A stretch of DNA of 64,000 nt from the NCBI GenBank assembly GCA_002256435.1, contig NKJC01000002.1, positions 539,996 to 603,995 of the forward strand, given 5' to 3'. Made by a program: the position numbers and the translations under genes. Below are positions 7,994-16,766 of the stretch, in pieces (within the stretch, counting starts at the first letter, position 1; each line of letters starts with the position of its first letter). Under the pieces are notes generated by a model, which did no database searches, was not told the DNA's origin, and saw only the letters and a list, made by a program, of their open reading frames with translations. Source of the DNA: Chitinophagaceae bacterium BSSC1 (GTDB lineage: Bacteria > Bacteroidota > Bacteroidia > Chitinophagales > Chitinophagaceae).

Positions 7994-8824
7994 ATGAGAC
8001 CAATTGCAATTCCATCATATATTTCTTCTAAATATTATTTAACCGAAACGCCTGAAAAAACCTGCAATGATATCAAAGCGGCTTATCAGCATCTACAAAA
8101 AGGCCCCATTCAGGTGTCGGTGGTTATTCCCGCTTATAATGAAGAAAATAATATTCTAAGAACCCTGAGTTCCTTGGCTAGCAATCAATCTAAATGGTCA
8201 GTAGAAATTATTGTGGTCAATAATAATTCAAAAGATAGAACAAAGGAACTTGTAGAAGCTGCTGGAGTAACTTGTATTCTAGAGACAGTTCAAAGAATTT
8301 CTGCAGCAAGAAATGCTGGTTTAAGTGCGGCAAATGGAAAATATATTCTAACTGCAGATGCAGACACAATCTATCCTGAAAATTGGATAGACTTGATGAT
8401 TGCGCCAATGGAAGCCCAAACTGGCATTGCCATTTGCTATGGTAGATTTGCCCATATTCCAACAGCCAATACACCAAGGATTGTTTATTTTTTCTATGAA
8501 TATATTGCTGATATCAGCAGGTGGTTTAACAAAACTTTCCGTGAAGAAGCGGTGAATGTTTATGGTTTTAATTCTTGTTTTAGAAAGGCTGATGGTCTAG
8601 CCGTAGATGGTTTTAATTTTCCAGCGGGAGCAGGAGAAGACGGTTGGTTTGCCCTAAAGCTAAGAGAACAGGGATTTGGCAAATTGTATCAGGTGACTAA
8701 TCCAATGGCCTTGGTATGGACTACCGATAGAAGAATGCAAAAAGACGGCGGACTTTTCGTTGGAATTATAAAAAGACTGAAAAAGATGTTAGGATTCTCC
8801 CAAGAATTAAGAACCGACCTTTAA
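7994..8824 (+). CDS. Family 2 glycosyltransferase (soluble, GT-A fold)
   Basis: The 276-residue protein carries the family 2 glycosyltransferase hallmarks: QVSVVIPAYNEENNI at residues 38-52, EIIVVNNNSKDRT, and the metal-binding TADADTIYP. A second acidic motif (GAGEDGWFALKL) probably contains the catalytic base. No membrane helices are evident, so it is cytoplasmic or peripheral. It probably adds a sugar to a lipid-linked intermediate in the same polysaccharide pathway as its neighbours. It is transcribed divergently from the receiver/sugar transferase pair. Donor and acceptor are unknown. Confidence 0.85.
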   Translation: MRPIAIPSYISSKYYLTETPEKTCNDIKAAYQHLQKGPIQVSVVIPAYNEENNILRTLSSLASNQSKWSVEIIVVNNNSKDRTKELVEAAGVTCILETVQRISAARNAGLSAANGKYILTADADTIYPENWIDLMIAPMEAQTGIAICYGRFAHIPTANTPRIVYFFYEYIADISRWFNKTFREEAVNVYGFNSCFRKADGLAVDGFNFPAGAGEDGWFALKLREQGFGKLYQVTNPMALVWTTDRRMQKDGGLFVGIIKRLKKMLGFSQELRTDL

Positions 8825-8847
8825 TTTGATTCCCTAAATTGTAGCTA

Positions 8848-8865
8848 ATACGGTTTAACCCGTAT
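8848..8865. promoter_or_regulatory. 18-base near-perfect dyad upstream of the oxidoreductase-MaoC gene
   Basis: ATACGGTTTAACCCGTAT is palindromic except for one central pair, and TAGC/GCTA flanks extend the symmetry on both sides. It lies 8 bases before the start codon at 8874. Its size and symmetry suit a TetR-family operator, which often controls acyl-CoA dehydrogenase genes, or it may form a hairpin in the mRNA leader. No T-run follows, so a terminator is unlikely. No regulator gene lies next to it. Confidence 0.35.
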
Positions 8866-8873
8866 GCTAGTCT

Positions 8874-10391
8874 ATGAAAGCGGTTATCTGTGAACAATTT
8901 GGATTGCCAGAAACACTGGTTTTAAAAGAGGTACCATCTCCTACCATTGATGCAAATCAGGTTTTAATCAGCGTAGTTACTGCAGCTGTTAATTTTCCCG
9001 ATGCTTTAATCATTCAAAACAAATACCAATTTAAACCCACACTACCATTTGCTCCTGGAGGAGAGATAGCTGGACGCGTTATCGCCGTAGGCAAAGATGT
9101 TTCACATGTTCAACCAGGAGATCGGGTGGTTGCACTTTGTGGATGGGGAGGTTTTGCCGAACAGGTATCCGTAAACGCTAATCGAGTGTTTAAAATTCCA
9201 AACACTATCAATTGGCAAATAGCCGCCTCAACCTTATATAATTATGGAACTTCTTATCATGCTTTAAAAGATAGAGGGCAACTTCAACCAGGCCAAACCA
9301 TTTTAATTCTTGGGGCGGCTGGAGGCGTAGGTTTGGCAGCTGTTGAACTTGCAAAAAAAATGGGAGCAATAGTCATTGCAGCAGCATCCAACCAAGAGAA
9401 ACTAAATATCTGCTTGAAAAAAGGCGCTGACTTTACTATTAATTATTCTACTGAAGATCTTAGGGAGTACATTAAAACAATCACTGCAGAGAAAGGAGTT
9501 GACCTTGTATACGATCCTGTTGGTGGAGCCATGGCAGAACCCGCTTTAAGATCCTTAGCTTGGAAAGGTAGATACTTAGTTGTTGGATTTGCAACTGGCA
9601 CAATTCCTTCACTCCCATTTAACTTGGCATTATTAAAAGGTGCTTCTGTAGTTGGAGTATTTTGGGGTGCTTTTACTGAGAAAGAACCTGCACTCAGTAT
9701 GCAAAATTTAAGAGTATTGGTTCAAATGATTTCGCGGGGCGATATTCAACAAGAAATTTACAAGGTTTATGACTTAAACAATGCTTCCCAAGCAATCAGA
9801 GATTTGATGGATAGAAAAGTAATGGGTAAAGCCATTATACAAGTAAAGGAAGAAATAGAAAACCCATCTATTGATGCTCAAGATCAAATTATTGTCAAAG
9901 AAACCACTGTTCACAAAATGCAGGCAGTTGAACTACCTGTTAGCTTTCTGAATAAATCTGCCCTATTAAAAGCTATTGGAACTTCACTAGGAACTAGTAA
10001 TTGGCTTAGTGTAGATCAAACAATGATTACAGATTTTGCCAACGCAACATTAGACAAACAATGGGTACATATAGACCCTCAAAAAGCAGCCAAATTATTA
10101 CCAGATGGCAAAACCATTGCTCATGGCTATTTGAGCATGTCTTTAGTTTCCCAATTTTTATACCAGATGATACATATTGAAGGTGTGAATTCATTTTTGA
10201 ATTATGGTATTAACAAAGCAAGATTTATCAATCCAGTTCAATGTGGTGACCAGATTAGATTACACGCAAGTATCTCAACAGCAGAACTACAAGACAATGG
10301 CTCAATCAAATTATTTATTAATTGCAACATGGAAATCAAAGGGAAAAACAAACCTGCATATGTTGCAGAAATCATCAGTTTGATTTTTTAA
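8874..10391 (+). CDS. Quinone oxidoreductase-like MDR domain fused to MaoC-type hydratase domain
   Basis: The 505-residue protein is a two-domain fusion. Residues 1-324 are a zinc-free medium-chain reductase of the NADPH:quinone oxidoreductase group: VNFPDALIIQNKYQ, PFAPGGEIAG, and the nucleotide-binding GAAGGVGLAAVELAK at 147-161. After a linker, residues about 356-505 form a MaoC/NodN-like hot-dog hydratase. It has the DKQWVHIDPQKA signature, with D394 and H399 as the probable catalytic pair, followed by GKTIAHGYLSMSL. Single-domain MaoC proteins hydrate enoyl-CoA, and MDR enzymes reduce enoyl groups or quinones, so the fusion may act on one CoA-linked substrate in two steps. It lies 9 bases from a long acyl-CoA dehydrogenase, supporting an acyl-CoA pathway. 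The substrate is unknown. Confidence 0.85.
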   Translation: MKAVICEQFGLPETLVLKEVPSPTIDANQVLISVVTAAVNFPDALIIQNKYQFKPTLPFAPGGEIAGRVIAVGKDVSHVQPGDRVVALCGWGGFAEQVSVNANRVFKIPNTINWQIAASTLYNYGTSYHALKDRGQLQPGQTILILGAAGGVGLAAVELAKKMGAIVIAAASNQEKLNICLKKGADFTINYSTEDLREYIKTITAEKGVDLVYDPVGGAMAEPALRSLAWKGRYLVVGFATGTIPSLPFNLALLKGASVVGVFWGAFTEKEPALSMQNLRVLVQMISRGDIQQEIYKVYDLNNASQAIRDLMDRKVMGKAIIQVKEEIENPSIDAQDQIIVKETTVHKMQAVELPVSFLNKSALLKAIGTSLGTSNWLSVDQTMITDFANATLDKQWVHIDPQKAAKLLPDGKTIAHGYLSMSLVSQFLYQMIHIEGVNSFLNYGINKARFINPVQCGDQIRLHASISTAELQDNGSIKLFINCNMEIKGKNKPAYVAEIISLIF

Positions 10392-10400
10392 AATAAGACT

Positions 10401-12203
10401 ATGGCAAACTATACCAACATGGAACTGCTCCGTTTTTTACTTTTTGAAGTACATCCGGTGCAAACCCTTTTCCAATATGAAAGATATGCTCATCTAGATG
10501 CTGAGCAAGCTTGGATGATTGTAGAATCTGCCAAATTATTGGCAGACCAAGAAATGTTTCCCTACTTTAAAGTCATGGATGAAAATCCTGCCCAATATGA
10601 CGGCAATGGTGCCGTTCTCACGCACCCTCAAATTAAGCGAATCATTCGCTTAGCTGCAGAACAAAGCTGGATAGGTGGAGCAGCAAAATTTGAACACGGA
10701 GGCATGCAATTACCTGAAATGATTTTTAATGCCGGACAGCATATTTTCCAAGCTGCTAATAATAGTGTTCAGGGATATCTTGGCCTTTCAACCGGATCAG
10801 CGGACTTGATAACTAGTTTTGGAAGTGCAGAACAAATTGCTACTTATGTTCCAAAAATTTATCAAGGTGAATGGCAAGGCACCATGGCATTAACAGAGCC
10901 TCAGGCTGGAAGCTCTCTTTCTGATATTATTACCAGTGCAAAGCCAGTTAATGAGGATTATTACCTTGTAAAGGGCCAAAAAATATTTATTTCTGGAGGC
11001 CAACACCAAGGGGCTGATAATTTTGTGCACCTTACCCTTGCCAGAATAGAAGGAGCTCCCGCAGGTGTAAAAGGGATATCCTTATTTATCATTCCAAAAT
11101 TCAGGCCTGAAGCAGATGGCTCATTGGTTTATAACGATGTGCATTGCGCAGGAGATTTTCAAAAAATGGGACAAAAGGGATACGCAACAACACACCTTAG
11201 TTTTGGTGACAATGATAATTGTAGGGGTTATCTGGTGGGAGAGCCTCACCAAGGTCTTAAGTATATGTTTCAAATGATGAATGGTGCAAGAATAAGTGTG
11301 GGTCAGTGTGCAGCTTCTGTAGCAATGGCCGCCTACCAAGCATCCCTTCAATATTGTAAAGAGCGACCTCAAGGTAGAATGCCTAGCGAGAAAGATCCTT
11401 TAAAAGCTCCTACGCTAATTATTCATCACGCCGATGTACAAAGAATGTTGTTGACGCAGAAAGCTATTACTGAGGGATCATTATCATTGGCAATGGAATG
11501 CAATCGTTTATATGATTTAGTTCATGCAACCCAAGGAGAAGAAAAGGCAAATTATCTTTTGCTTTTAGAAATCTTAACACCCATTGTAAAAACCTATGCA
11601 TCAGAACAAGGCAGCCGATCAGCAGCTTTAGCCATACAAACATTGGGTGGGTATGGATTCACTACAGACTTCCCTGTACAACAGTTATACCGAGACTTGA
11701 AAATCATGTCTCTTTACGAGGGAACTACGGGTATTCAATCATTAGACTTATTAGGTAGAAAAGCTACCATGCAAAACGGGAAAGCCCTTTCCTTATTAGT
11801 TACTGAAATACAAGCAACAATAGCATTATGCAAAGAAGATTCAGTTTTGAAACCTTATGGAATCCAATTAAATGAAACCATTCAAAGCTTTGAGAAAGTG
11901 CTTCAACATTTAATGGGATACCTTCAAAAATCTAACCCTGATCGCTTTTTATCAGATGCTACAGTTTTCATGGAAATGGCAGGGTTGATAGTCATTGGAT
12001 GGCAATGGTTAAAAATGGCTGTTAAGGCAAAAGCATTAATTCAAACTCAACATCCAAACAAAGCAATCCAAGACTTCTATGAAGGAAAAATACACACTAT
12101 GGAATTCTATTTCAAATATGAAATGCCCCATGTTGAAGCATGCGCACAAACATTAATGAATGAAAAAACGCTAACTAATTTAACAGCATTAGACTGCTTT
12201 TAG
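10401..12203 (+). CDS. Long acyl-CoA dehydrogenase (DmdC/FadE-like, about 600 residues)
   Basis: The 600-residue protein is longer than the usual 380-residue acyl-CoA dehydrogenases and matches the layout of the long group that includes DmdC. It has an N-terminal extension, the helical/beta/helical core with MALTEPQAGSSLSD (FAD- and substrate-binding loop), GARISVGQCAASVAMAAY, and IQTLGGYGFTTDFPVQQLYRD. The catalytic glutamate is in LYEGTTGIQSLDLLGRK. A C-terminal helical domain follows. It should introduce a trans-2 double bond into an acyl-CoA and pass electrons to ETF. It is co-transcribed with the upstream oxidoreductase-MaoC fusion, giving two or three successive beta-oxidation-type reactions. 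It converges on the kinase gene 6 bases away with no visible terminator. Confidence 0.9.
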   Translation: MANYTNMELLRFLLFEVHPVQTLFQYERYAHLDAEQAWMIVESAKLLADQEMFPYFKVMDENPAQYDGNGAVLTHPQIKRIIRLAAEQSWIGGAAKFEHGGMQLPEMIFNAGQHIFQAANNSVQGYLGLSTGSADLITSFGSAEQIATYVPKIYQGEWQGTMALTEPQAGSSLSDIITSAKPVNEDYYLVKGQKIFISGGQHQGADNFVHLTLARIEGAPAGVKGISLFIIPKFRPEADGSLVYNDVHCAGDFQKMGQKGYATTHLSFGDNDNCRGYLVGEPHQGLKYMFQMMNGARISVGQCAASVAMAAYQASLQYCKERPQGRMPSEKDPLKAPTLIIHHADVQRMLLTQKAITEGSLSLAMECNRLYDLVHATQGEEKANYLLLLEILTPIVKTYASEQGSRSAALAIQTLGGYGFTTDFPVQQLYRDLKIMSLYEGTTGIQSLDLLGRKATMQNGKALSLLVTEIQATIALCKEDSVLKPYGIQLNETIQSFEKVLQHLMGYLQKSNPDRFLSDATVFMEMAGLIVIGWQWLKMAVKAKALIQTQHPNKAIQDFYEGKIHTMEFYFKYEMPHVEACAQTLMNEKTLTNLTALDCF

Positions 12204-12209
12204 GTTATT

Positions 12210-15200
12210 TTATTTGGGGAACTCAATGCGAAGTTGAATTAATACCTTCTCCATAGTTTCACAAGTAAAAGCAACCAATTTCTTCATTTCTACATCTCGG
12301 ATAGACTCATTATTTCGTGACCTTGTTTCTAATTCTCTGATGATGGTCTTCAAAGAATGTATTCCCATTCCTTCAATGGATGGTTTCATTCTGTGAGCCA
12401 ATTTTGACAATGCTTCCCATTCATCCTTGTCAGCATACTCTTTTAATTTGACAATATCATTGGGCAACTGGTCAAGAAAGAGGGCCACCATTTTTCCAAT
12501 AAAATCAGGATTCCCTTTACCAATTTGTCTAACCATTGTCAGGTCATACAATAAACCATCACCAGTCTGACTTGTTAATAATTCATGATCCTCCTCTACC
12601 AAAATTCTTGATGCAGGTTTATTAACTTCCACTTTGGGCAAAGTAGCCAAAGGATTAGCTGGCAAGAACTTACTAAGAACAGAATATAATTTTTCTTCTG
12701 TATAAGGCTTAGTAATATAATCGTTCATTCCCGCTTGAAAATAGAGATGGTTATCTCCCTTTAATGCATTTGCGGTTAATGCAATAATGGGAATTTTAGC
12801 CAATTTAGGGTCATCAAGTTTTCTAATAATTTCAGTTGCTTCTATGCCATCCATTTCTGGCATTTGAATATCCATTAGAATCAAATCAAAATGTTGCTTC
12901 TGGACCATTTCAACCGCAATTTTACCATTGGCAGCCACTGCTACCTCCATACCCCAGGATTCCAAAATTTGCCGTGCAATAAATTGGTTTAGCTCAACAT
13001 CCTCAGCAATCAAAATTCTCTTCTCCCCTATTAGACTATAATCTTCAGGCGCTTGATCTTCTTGGGCCAACATATCAGTTGCTCCAATTTTATAGGGAAG
13101 CTTAAAATGAAAAACAGTTCCTTCTCCATATTTGCTCTCTACACTAATAGAACCGCCTTGCATTTCAATCAAGTTCTTACAAATTGACAATCCCAAACCA
13201 GTGCCTCCAAATTTTCTAGTGGTATCTGTAGATGCCTGCACAAATGGTTCAAAAATGGTTTCTAATTTTGAACCATCAATACCTATACCTGTATCTTGCA
13301 CTGTAAATTCAACCACAATATTTTCCTCATCCCTCATAGATGAAAAAATATTAACTGTTACCTTACCTCTTGCAGTAAATTTAATGGCATTATTTAATAA
13401 ATTGTTTAGAATTTGAATCAGCCTATAAGGGTCTCCAAGTAAAATTAGCGGCTCTTCTAATTGAGAAAAATAATTCAATTGTATACCTTTTTCCTCCGCC
13501 TTATACTGAAAGGATTGAATAGAGGAGTTTAGTTTGTCTGCAAATCTGAATGGTATTTGCTCAAATTCAAATTTACCAGAAGTGATTTTTTCAATATCTA
13601 GTACATCATTAACAATTACCAAAAGGTTATTAGCCGATTCTTTGATTAACTTCAAATAGTTCTTTTGAGCCTCTCCCATTTCTGTTTTTGCCAACAGATT
13701 AGCAACACCTAATATTCCATTCATAGGTGTCCTAATTTCATGGCTCATATTAGCTAAGAAAATCTCTTTGGCTTTTGATACATTTTCAGTTATTTGTTTA
13801 GCCAGCAACAACTCATTCTCTGCATGAATCCTTTCAGTGATATCCTGAGAAAATCCAATCACATAGGGCTCTAGACCCTCTTCTTCCACCAAATAGTTTT
13901 GGTATAATAAAAATAATTTTTTTCCATTTTTATGCAGTGCCCTAAATACACCTTTTGATTTCCCTTCTTTCATTACTATGTCTAGGTAATAAGCACGGAA
14001 ATTATCATTTTCTCTTTCTGGAATAAAAGACATGAGAGGTCTACCAATCAATTCTTCAGCAGTATACCCAAGTGTTTCACAAATGGATGGATTTACACTT
14101 AATAAAACGCCATTTTGGTCATGTGTACAAATTAACGCTTGACTATAATTAAATAAGTCTCTATAACGCTTTTCATTAATCCTTACCTGGTCTTCAATTC
14201 TTTTTCTATCAGTAATATTAACACCATACCCAATTACCATTTCTACATTTCCCAATGAATTAATCACAGGATACATATTTCTAAAATGAAACTCCTTACT
14301 CCCATTTGCGGCAGTTAAGGTTTCTTCCCATGCAACCAATTTCTTAGACTCAATTACTTGATTAAATATTTTTCTCCTACCTTCTACTATGGAGAATGGT
14401 TTGTTCTTGTACTGGCAATAATCCTCATCCTTTTTACCAATCATCCATTGCCTTAATTCATTGTCTTTAATTGCAATGGGATTAATAAACAGGTACCTAT
14501 GCTCATGATCAAAAACAGCAATATCTGACGGAATACTATTCAAGACCTGCTCATAAAACATGCGTTGTTTTTCTAACCTTTCCTGAGCCAATTTCTTTTC
14601 CGTAATGTCTATCATTAACCCTGTAAAAACTCTTGACCCATTTCCATCATCGTAAGAGAAAGATGAAGAAGTTGAATACCAAACTATTCCTCTATTTGGC
14701 ACTATTAACCTCCCTTCAAAATTAAATGGCTCATTGGTTAAATTAGTATGCTTAACCGCTTCTAACAATCTATTTTGATCGTCAGGGTGTACGCTTTTTT
14801 TGAAATCTAGAAATTCTTCAGCGCATAATCCCAAAACCTTTTCAATGGTTTTACCAATAAATTTAAACCCACTTTCTCCGTTTTCATTAAATACATATTC
14901 ATACAATACCCCAGGCATATTATCAGAAAGTGAACGTAATTGTTTTTCGCTTTGCTCCAAAGAAAGCTCAACCAATTTTAGGTCTGTAATGTCTGTATGT
15001 GTACCAATGATTGTCTTGGGTATACCAAATGAGGTCTTGGAAATAAGCATACCTCTGTCCATCACCCAAATATATGTTCCATCTTTTTTCTTGATTCTAT
15101 ATTCTGTCTTATGCTGTTTTATAATTCCCTCAGCATATTGATGATCGTATTCTTTGATAATATGATAATCTTCAGGATGTAATATGGACTTCCAAACATC

Positions 15201-16196
15201 ATCCATATTTTCTAATTCCTGTTTTGTATACCCTAATAAATTTACATATAGTTCAGAAAAAAAGGACTTATTGGTTTCAAAATCATGTTCCCATACGCCA
15301 GCTCCAGCACCTTCTAACGCAAATCTCCAGCGGTCTTCTGCCATTCTAATTTTCTCTACTGCAGATTTTTTGTCTGTAACATCTTCTTGTAATATAAAAT
15401 AATGCAGAACCTCAGCATTCTCATCTAAAATGGGTTGCCCATTCACCTTTGCCCAATATGGATTTCCATTCAGTGGGTAATTCAAAATCTCACATTCAAA
15501 AAAACTATTCTCTTTTATTTTTGATTCAATAAACTGAAGTGTCTGTGGATTGGTCTCTTTTCCAGTTAATAAAGAACCAATAGAGTTCCCTATACAATCT
15601 TCTAATTGATACCCATTCATTTGCTGAAAAGCTCGGTTAACCCATTGTATCTTTCCGGTATTATCTAATAGAATTCCTGCATTTACGGTTTCTTCAGCAA
15701 CAATCGCAAAATGCCTAAAATTGTTTCTTTCCTTACTAATTTGATGCAATAAAACCTTATTATCCTCCTCAGCCATTTCTTTGGCGTGCAACACATGTAA
15801 TAAATCTAAAGAAGCATCATGCTTTGCAAAGTCTTTTTGAACAATGGCTTGATCTGCCACTTCTTCCAGATTTGTAAACCAAGGTGACCCAACAAAAATC
15901 AATTGTTGAACATCTTCTAAAAATTCAAACTGCCCTCTTAGAACTACATGCCCTTTTGCTGTTTTAATTTCCAGAAAGAACATTTTATCTATGCTAGATT
16001 TCAACTCCGAGAATCCAATATTTGAAAATTTAGGCCTACTTATTACAAAATAGTCATCGAACTTTTTCCCTAATTGAAAATGCCCTAGTTTCTCCAAAGA
16101 ATCCCCCAATGCAACAATTTGCATTTCTTCATTGAGAAGAAAAAAGAATGGAAATAACCTATTCCACTGTTTAATATTTAAATGAATACTTTGCAA
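12210..16196 (-). CDS. HNOBA-PAS hybrid histidine kinase with receiver and HPt domains
   Basis: The 1328-residue protein lacks membrane helices. Residues about 10-145 match the HNOBA domain of soluble guanylate cyclases: RLFPFFFLLNEEMQIVALG, FVISRP, VGSPWFTNLEEV and DFAKHDASLDLL. A coiled coil follows, then five PAS domains (about 155-275, 285-405, 415-535, 545-665, 672-788). The kinase core has phospho-acceptor H819 (NMSHEIRTPMNG), N-box NNLLNNAIKF and G-boxes DTGIGI and GGTGLGL. A receiver (phospho-acceptor D1109, LILMDIQMPEMDG, K1163) and an HPt domain (H1268, LAHRMKPS) complete an internal H-D-H relay. Its gene follows the H-NOX gene by 16 bases and shares an operon with an NtrC-type regulator. 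So it probably reads nitric oxide through H-NOX/HNOBA contact and phosphorylates that regulator. The ligands of the PAS domains are unknown. Confidence 0.9.
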   Translation of the reverse strand: MQSIHLNIKQWNRLFPFFFLLNEEMQIVALGDSLEKLGHFQLGKKFDDYFVISRPKFSNIGFSELKSSIDKMFFLEIKTAKGHVVLRGQFEFLEDVQQLIFVGSPWFTNLEEVADQAIVQKDFAKHDASLDLLHVLHAKEMAEEDNKVLLHQISKERNNFRHFAIVAEETVNAGILLDNTGKIQWVNRAFQQMNGYQLEDCIGNSIGSLLTGKETNPQTLQFIESKIKENSFFECEILNYPLNGNPYWAKVNGQPILDENAEVLHYFILQEDVTDKKSAVEKIRMAEDRWRFALEGAGAGVWEHDFETNKSFFSELYVNLLGYTKQELENMDDVWKSILHPEDYHIIKEYDHQYAEGIIKQHKTEYRIKKKDGTYIWVMDRGMLISKTSFGIPKTIIGTHTDITDLKLVELSLEQSEKQLRSLSDNMPGVLYEYVFNENGESGFKFIGKTIEKVLGLCAEEFLDFKKSVHPDDQNRLLEAVKHTNLTNEPFNFEGRLIVPNRGIVWYSTSSSFSYDDGNGSRVFTGLMIDITEKKLAQERLEKQRMFYEQVLNSIPSDIAVFDHEHRYLFINPIAIKDNELRQWMIGKKDEDYCQYKNKPFSIVEGRRKIFNQVIESKKLVAWEETLTAANGSKEFHFRNMYPVINSLGNVEMVIGYGVNITDRKRIEDQVRINEKRYRDLFNYSQALICTHDQNGVLLSVNPSICETLGYTAEELIGRPLMSFIPERENDNFRAYYLDIVMKEGKSKGVFRALHKNGKKLFLLYQNYLVEEEGLEPYVIGFSQDITERIHAENELLLAKQITENVSKAKEIFLANMSHEIRTPMNGILGVANLLAKTEMGEAQKNYLKLIKESANNLLVIVNDVLDIEKITSGKFEFEQIPFRFADKLNSSIQSFQYKAEEKGIQLNYFSQLEEPLILLGDPYRLIQILNNLLNNAIKFTARGKVTVNIFSSMRDEENIVVEFTVQDTGIGIDGSKLETIFEPFVQASTDTTRKFGGTGLGLSICKNLIEMQGGSISVESKYGEGTVFHFKLPYKIGATDMLAQEDQAPEDYSLIGEKRILIAEDVELNQFIARQILESWGMEVAVAANGKIAVEMVQKQHFDLILMDIQMPEMDGIEATEIIRKLDDPKLAKIPIIALTANALKGDNHLYFQAGMNDYITKPYTEEKLYSVLSKFLPANPLATLPKVEVNKPASRILVEEDHELLTSQTGDGLLYDLTMVRQIGKGNPDFIGKMVALFLDQLPNDIVKLKEYADKDEWEALSKLAHRMKPSIEGMGIHSLKTIIRELETRSRNNESIRDVEMKKLVAFTCETMEKVLIQLRIEFPK

Positions 16197-16212
16197 ACAA
16201 TCAATTTTTAAT

Positions 16213-16758
16213 TCAATTCCAACTTATTTCAAAAATTTCGTACTCAAATCCCTGTTCCCTACTTTGAAGTAATTGAACCGTTGCATTAACCTTAAAATAG
16301 GTAGCAAGTCCTAGCAATAACCCCCTCATAAATTCTTGCAAAGCAGGCCTTTTAGAATAATAATGAACCTTAAAATACTGGTCTTTCAATTTTTCTACCT
16401 TGAATTCCGGGGGGGATAATTTTGGATACATTAATTGAACCCTGCTGTGAAAACTTGGAAGTCCAATTAAAAACTCAGCCAAATCCCCTCCTCCAGTTTT
16501 CAACATTGAACCATAACGTTTTTGGCAAGTATGTAAAATCCACCACTTCCCAAATTCCAAGAGCACATCGCCAATTGACACACCAACTACATCTGCTGTT
16601 GAGGATGCCAGTTGATACGTAATAGCGTCATCATAAGCCTCACTACTTAAAAAAATCTGTTTTTTAATCCCACTTTTTATAAGAATTTCTTCCCAAGTTG
16701 GTGCACCAAATTTCTCAATGACCAATTCTTCTATAGATGTATTGATGATTCCGTACAT
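16213..16758 (-). CDS. Stand-alone H-NOX haem nitric oxide sensor
   Basis: The 181-residue protein matches the H-NOX family over its full length (about 180 residues). The proximal haem ligand is H104 (LPSFHSRVQLMYP). The haem-propionate motif YxSxR is Y133-S135-R137 (HYYSKR). Both are offset by two from the T. tengcongensis protein numbering (H102; Y131/S133/R135). By ungapped comparison with guanylate cyclase beta-1 (HYYSERE...), the position of the distal tyrosine used by oxygen-binding members is F143, so this should be a nitric oxide-selective sensor. It probably acts in the cytoplasm by contacting the HNOBA domain of the kinase encoded 16 bases downstream. It starts 8 bases after the sigma-54 regulator gene, so all three genes form one operon. 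Confidence 0.93.
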   Translation of the reverse strand: MYGIINTSIEELVIEKFGAPTWEEILIKSGIKKQIFLSSEAYDDAITYQLASSTADVVGVSIGDVLLEFGKWWILHTCQKRYGSMLKTGGGDLAEFLIGLPSFHSRVQLMYPKLSPPEFKVEKLKDQYFKVHYYSKRPALQEFMRGLLLGLATYFKVNATVQLLQSREQGFEYEIFEISWN

Positions 16759-16766
16759 AGTTAGGT

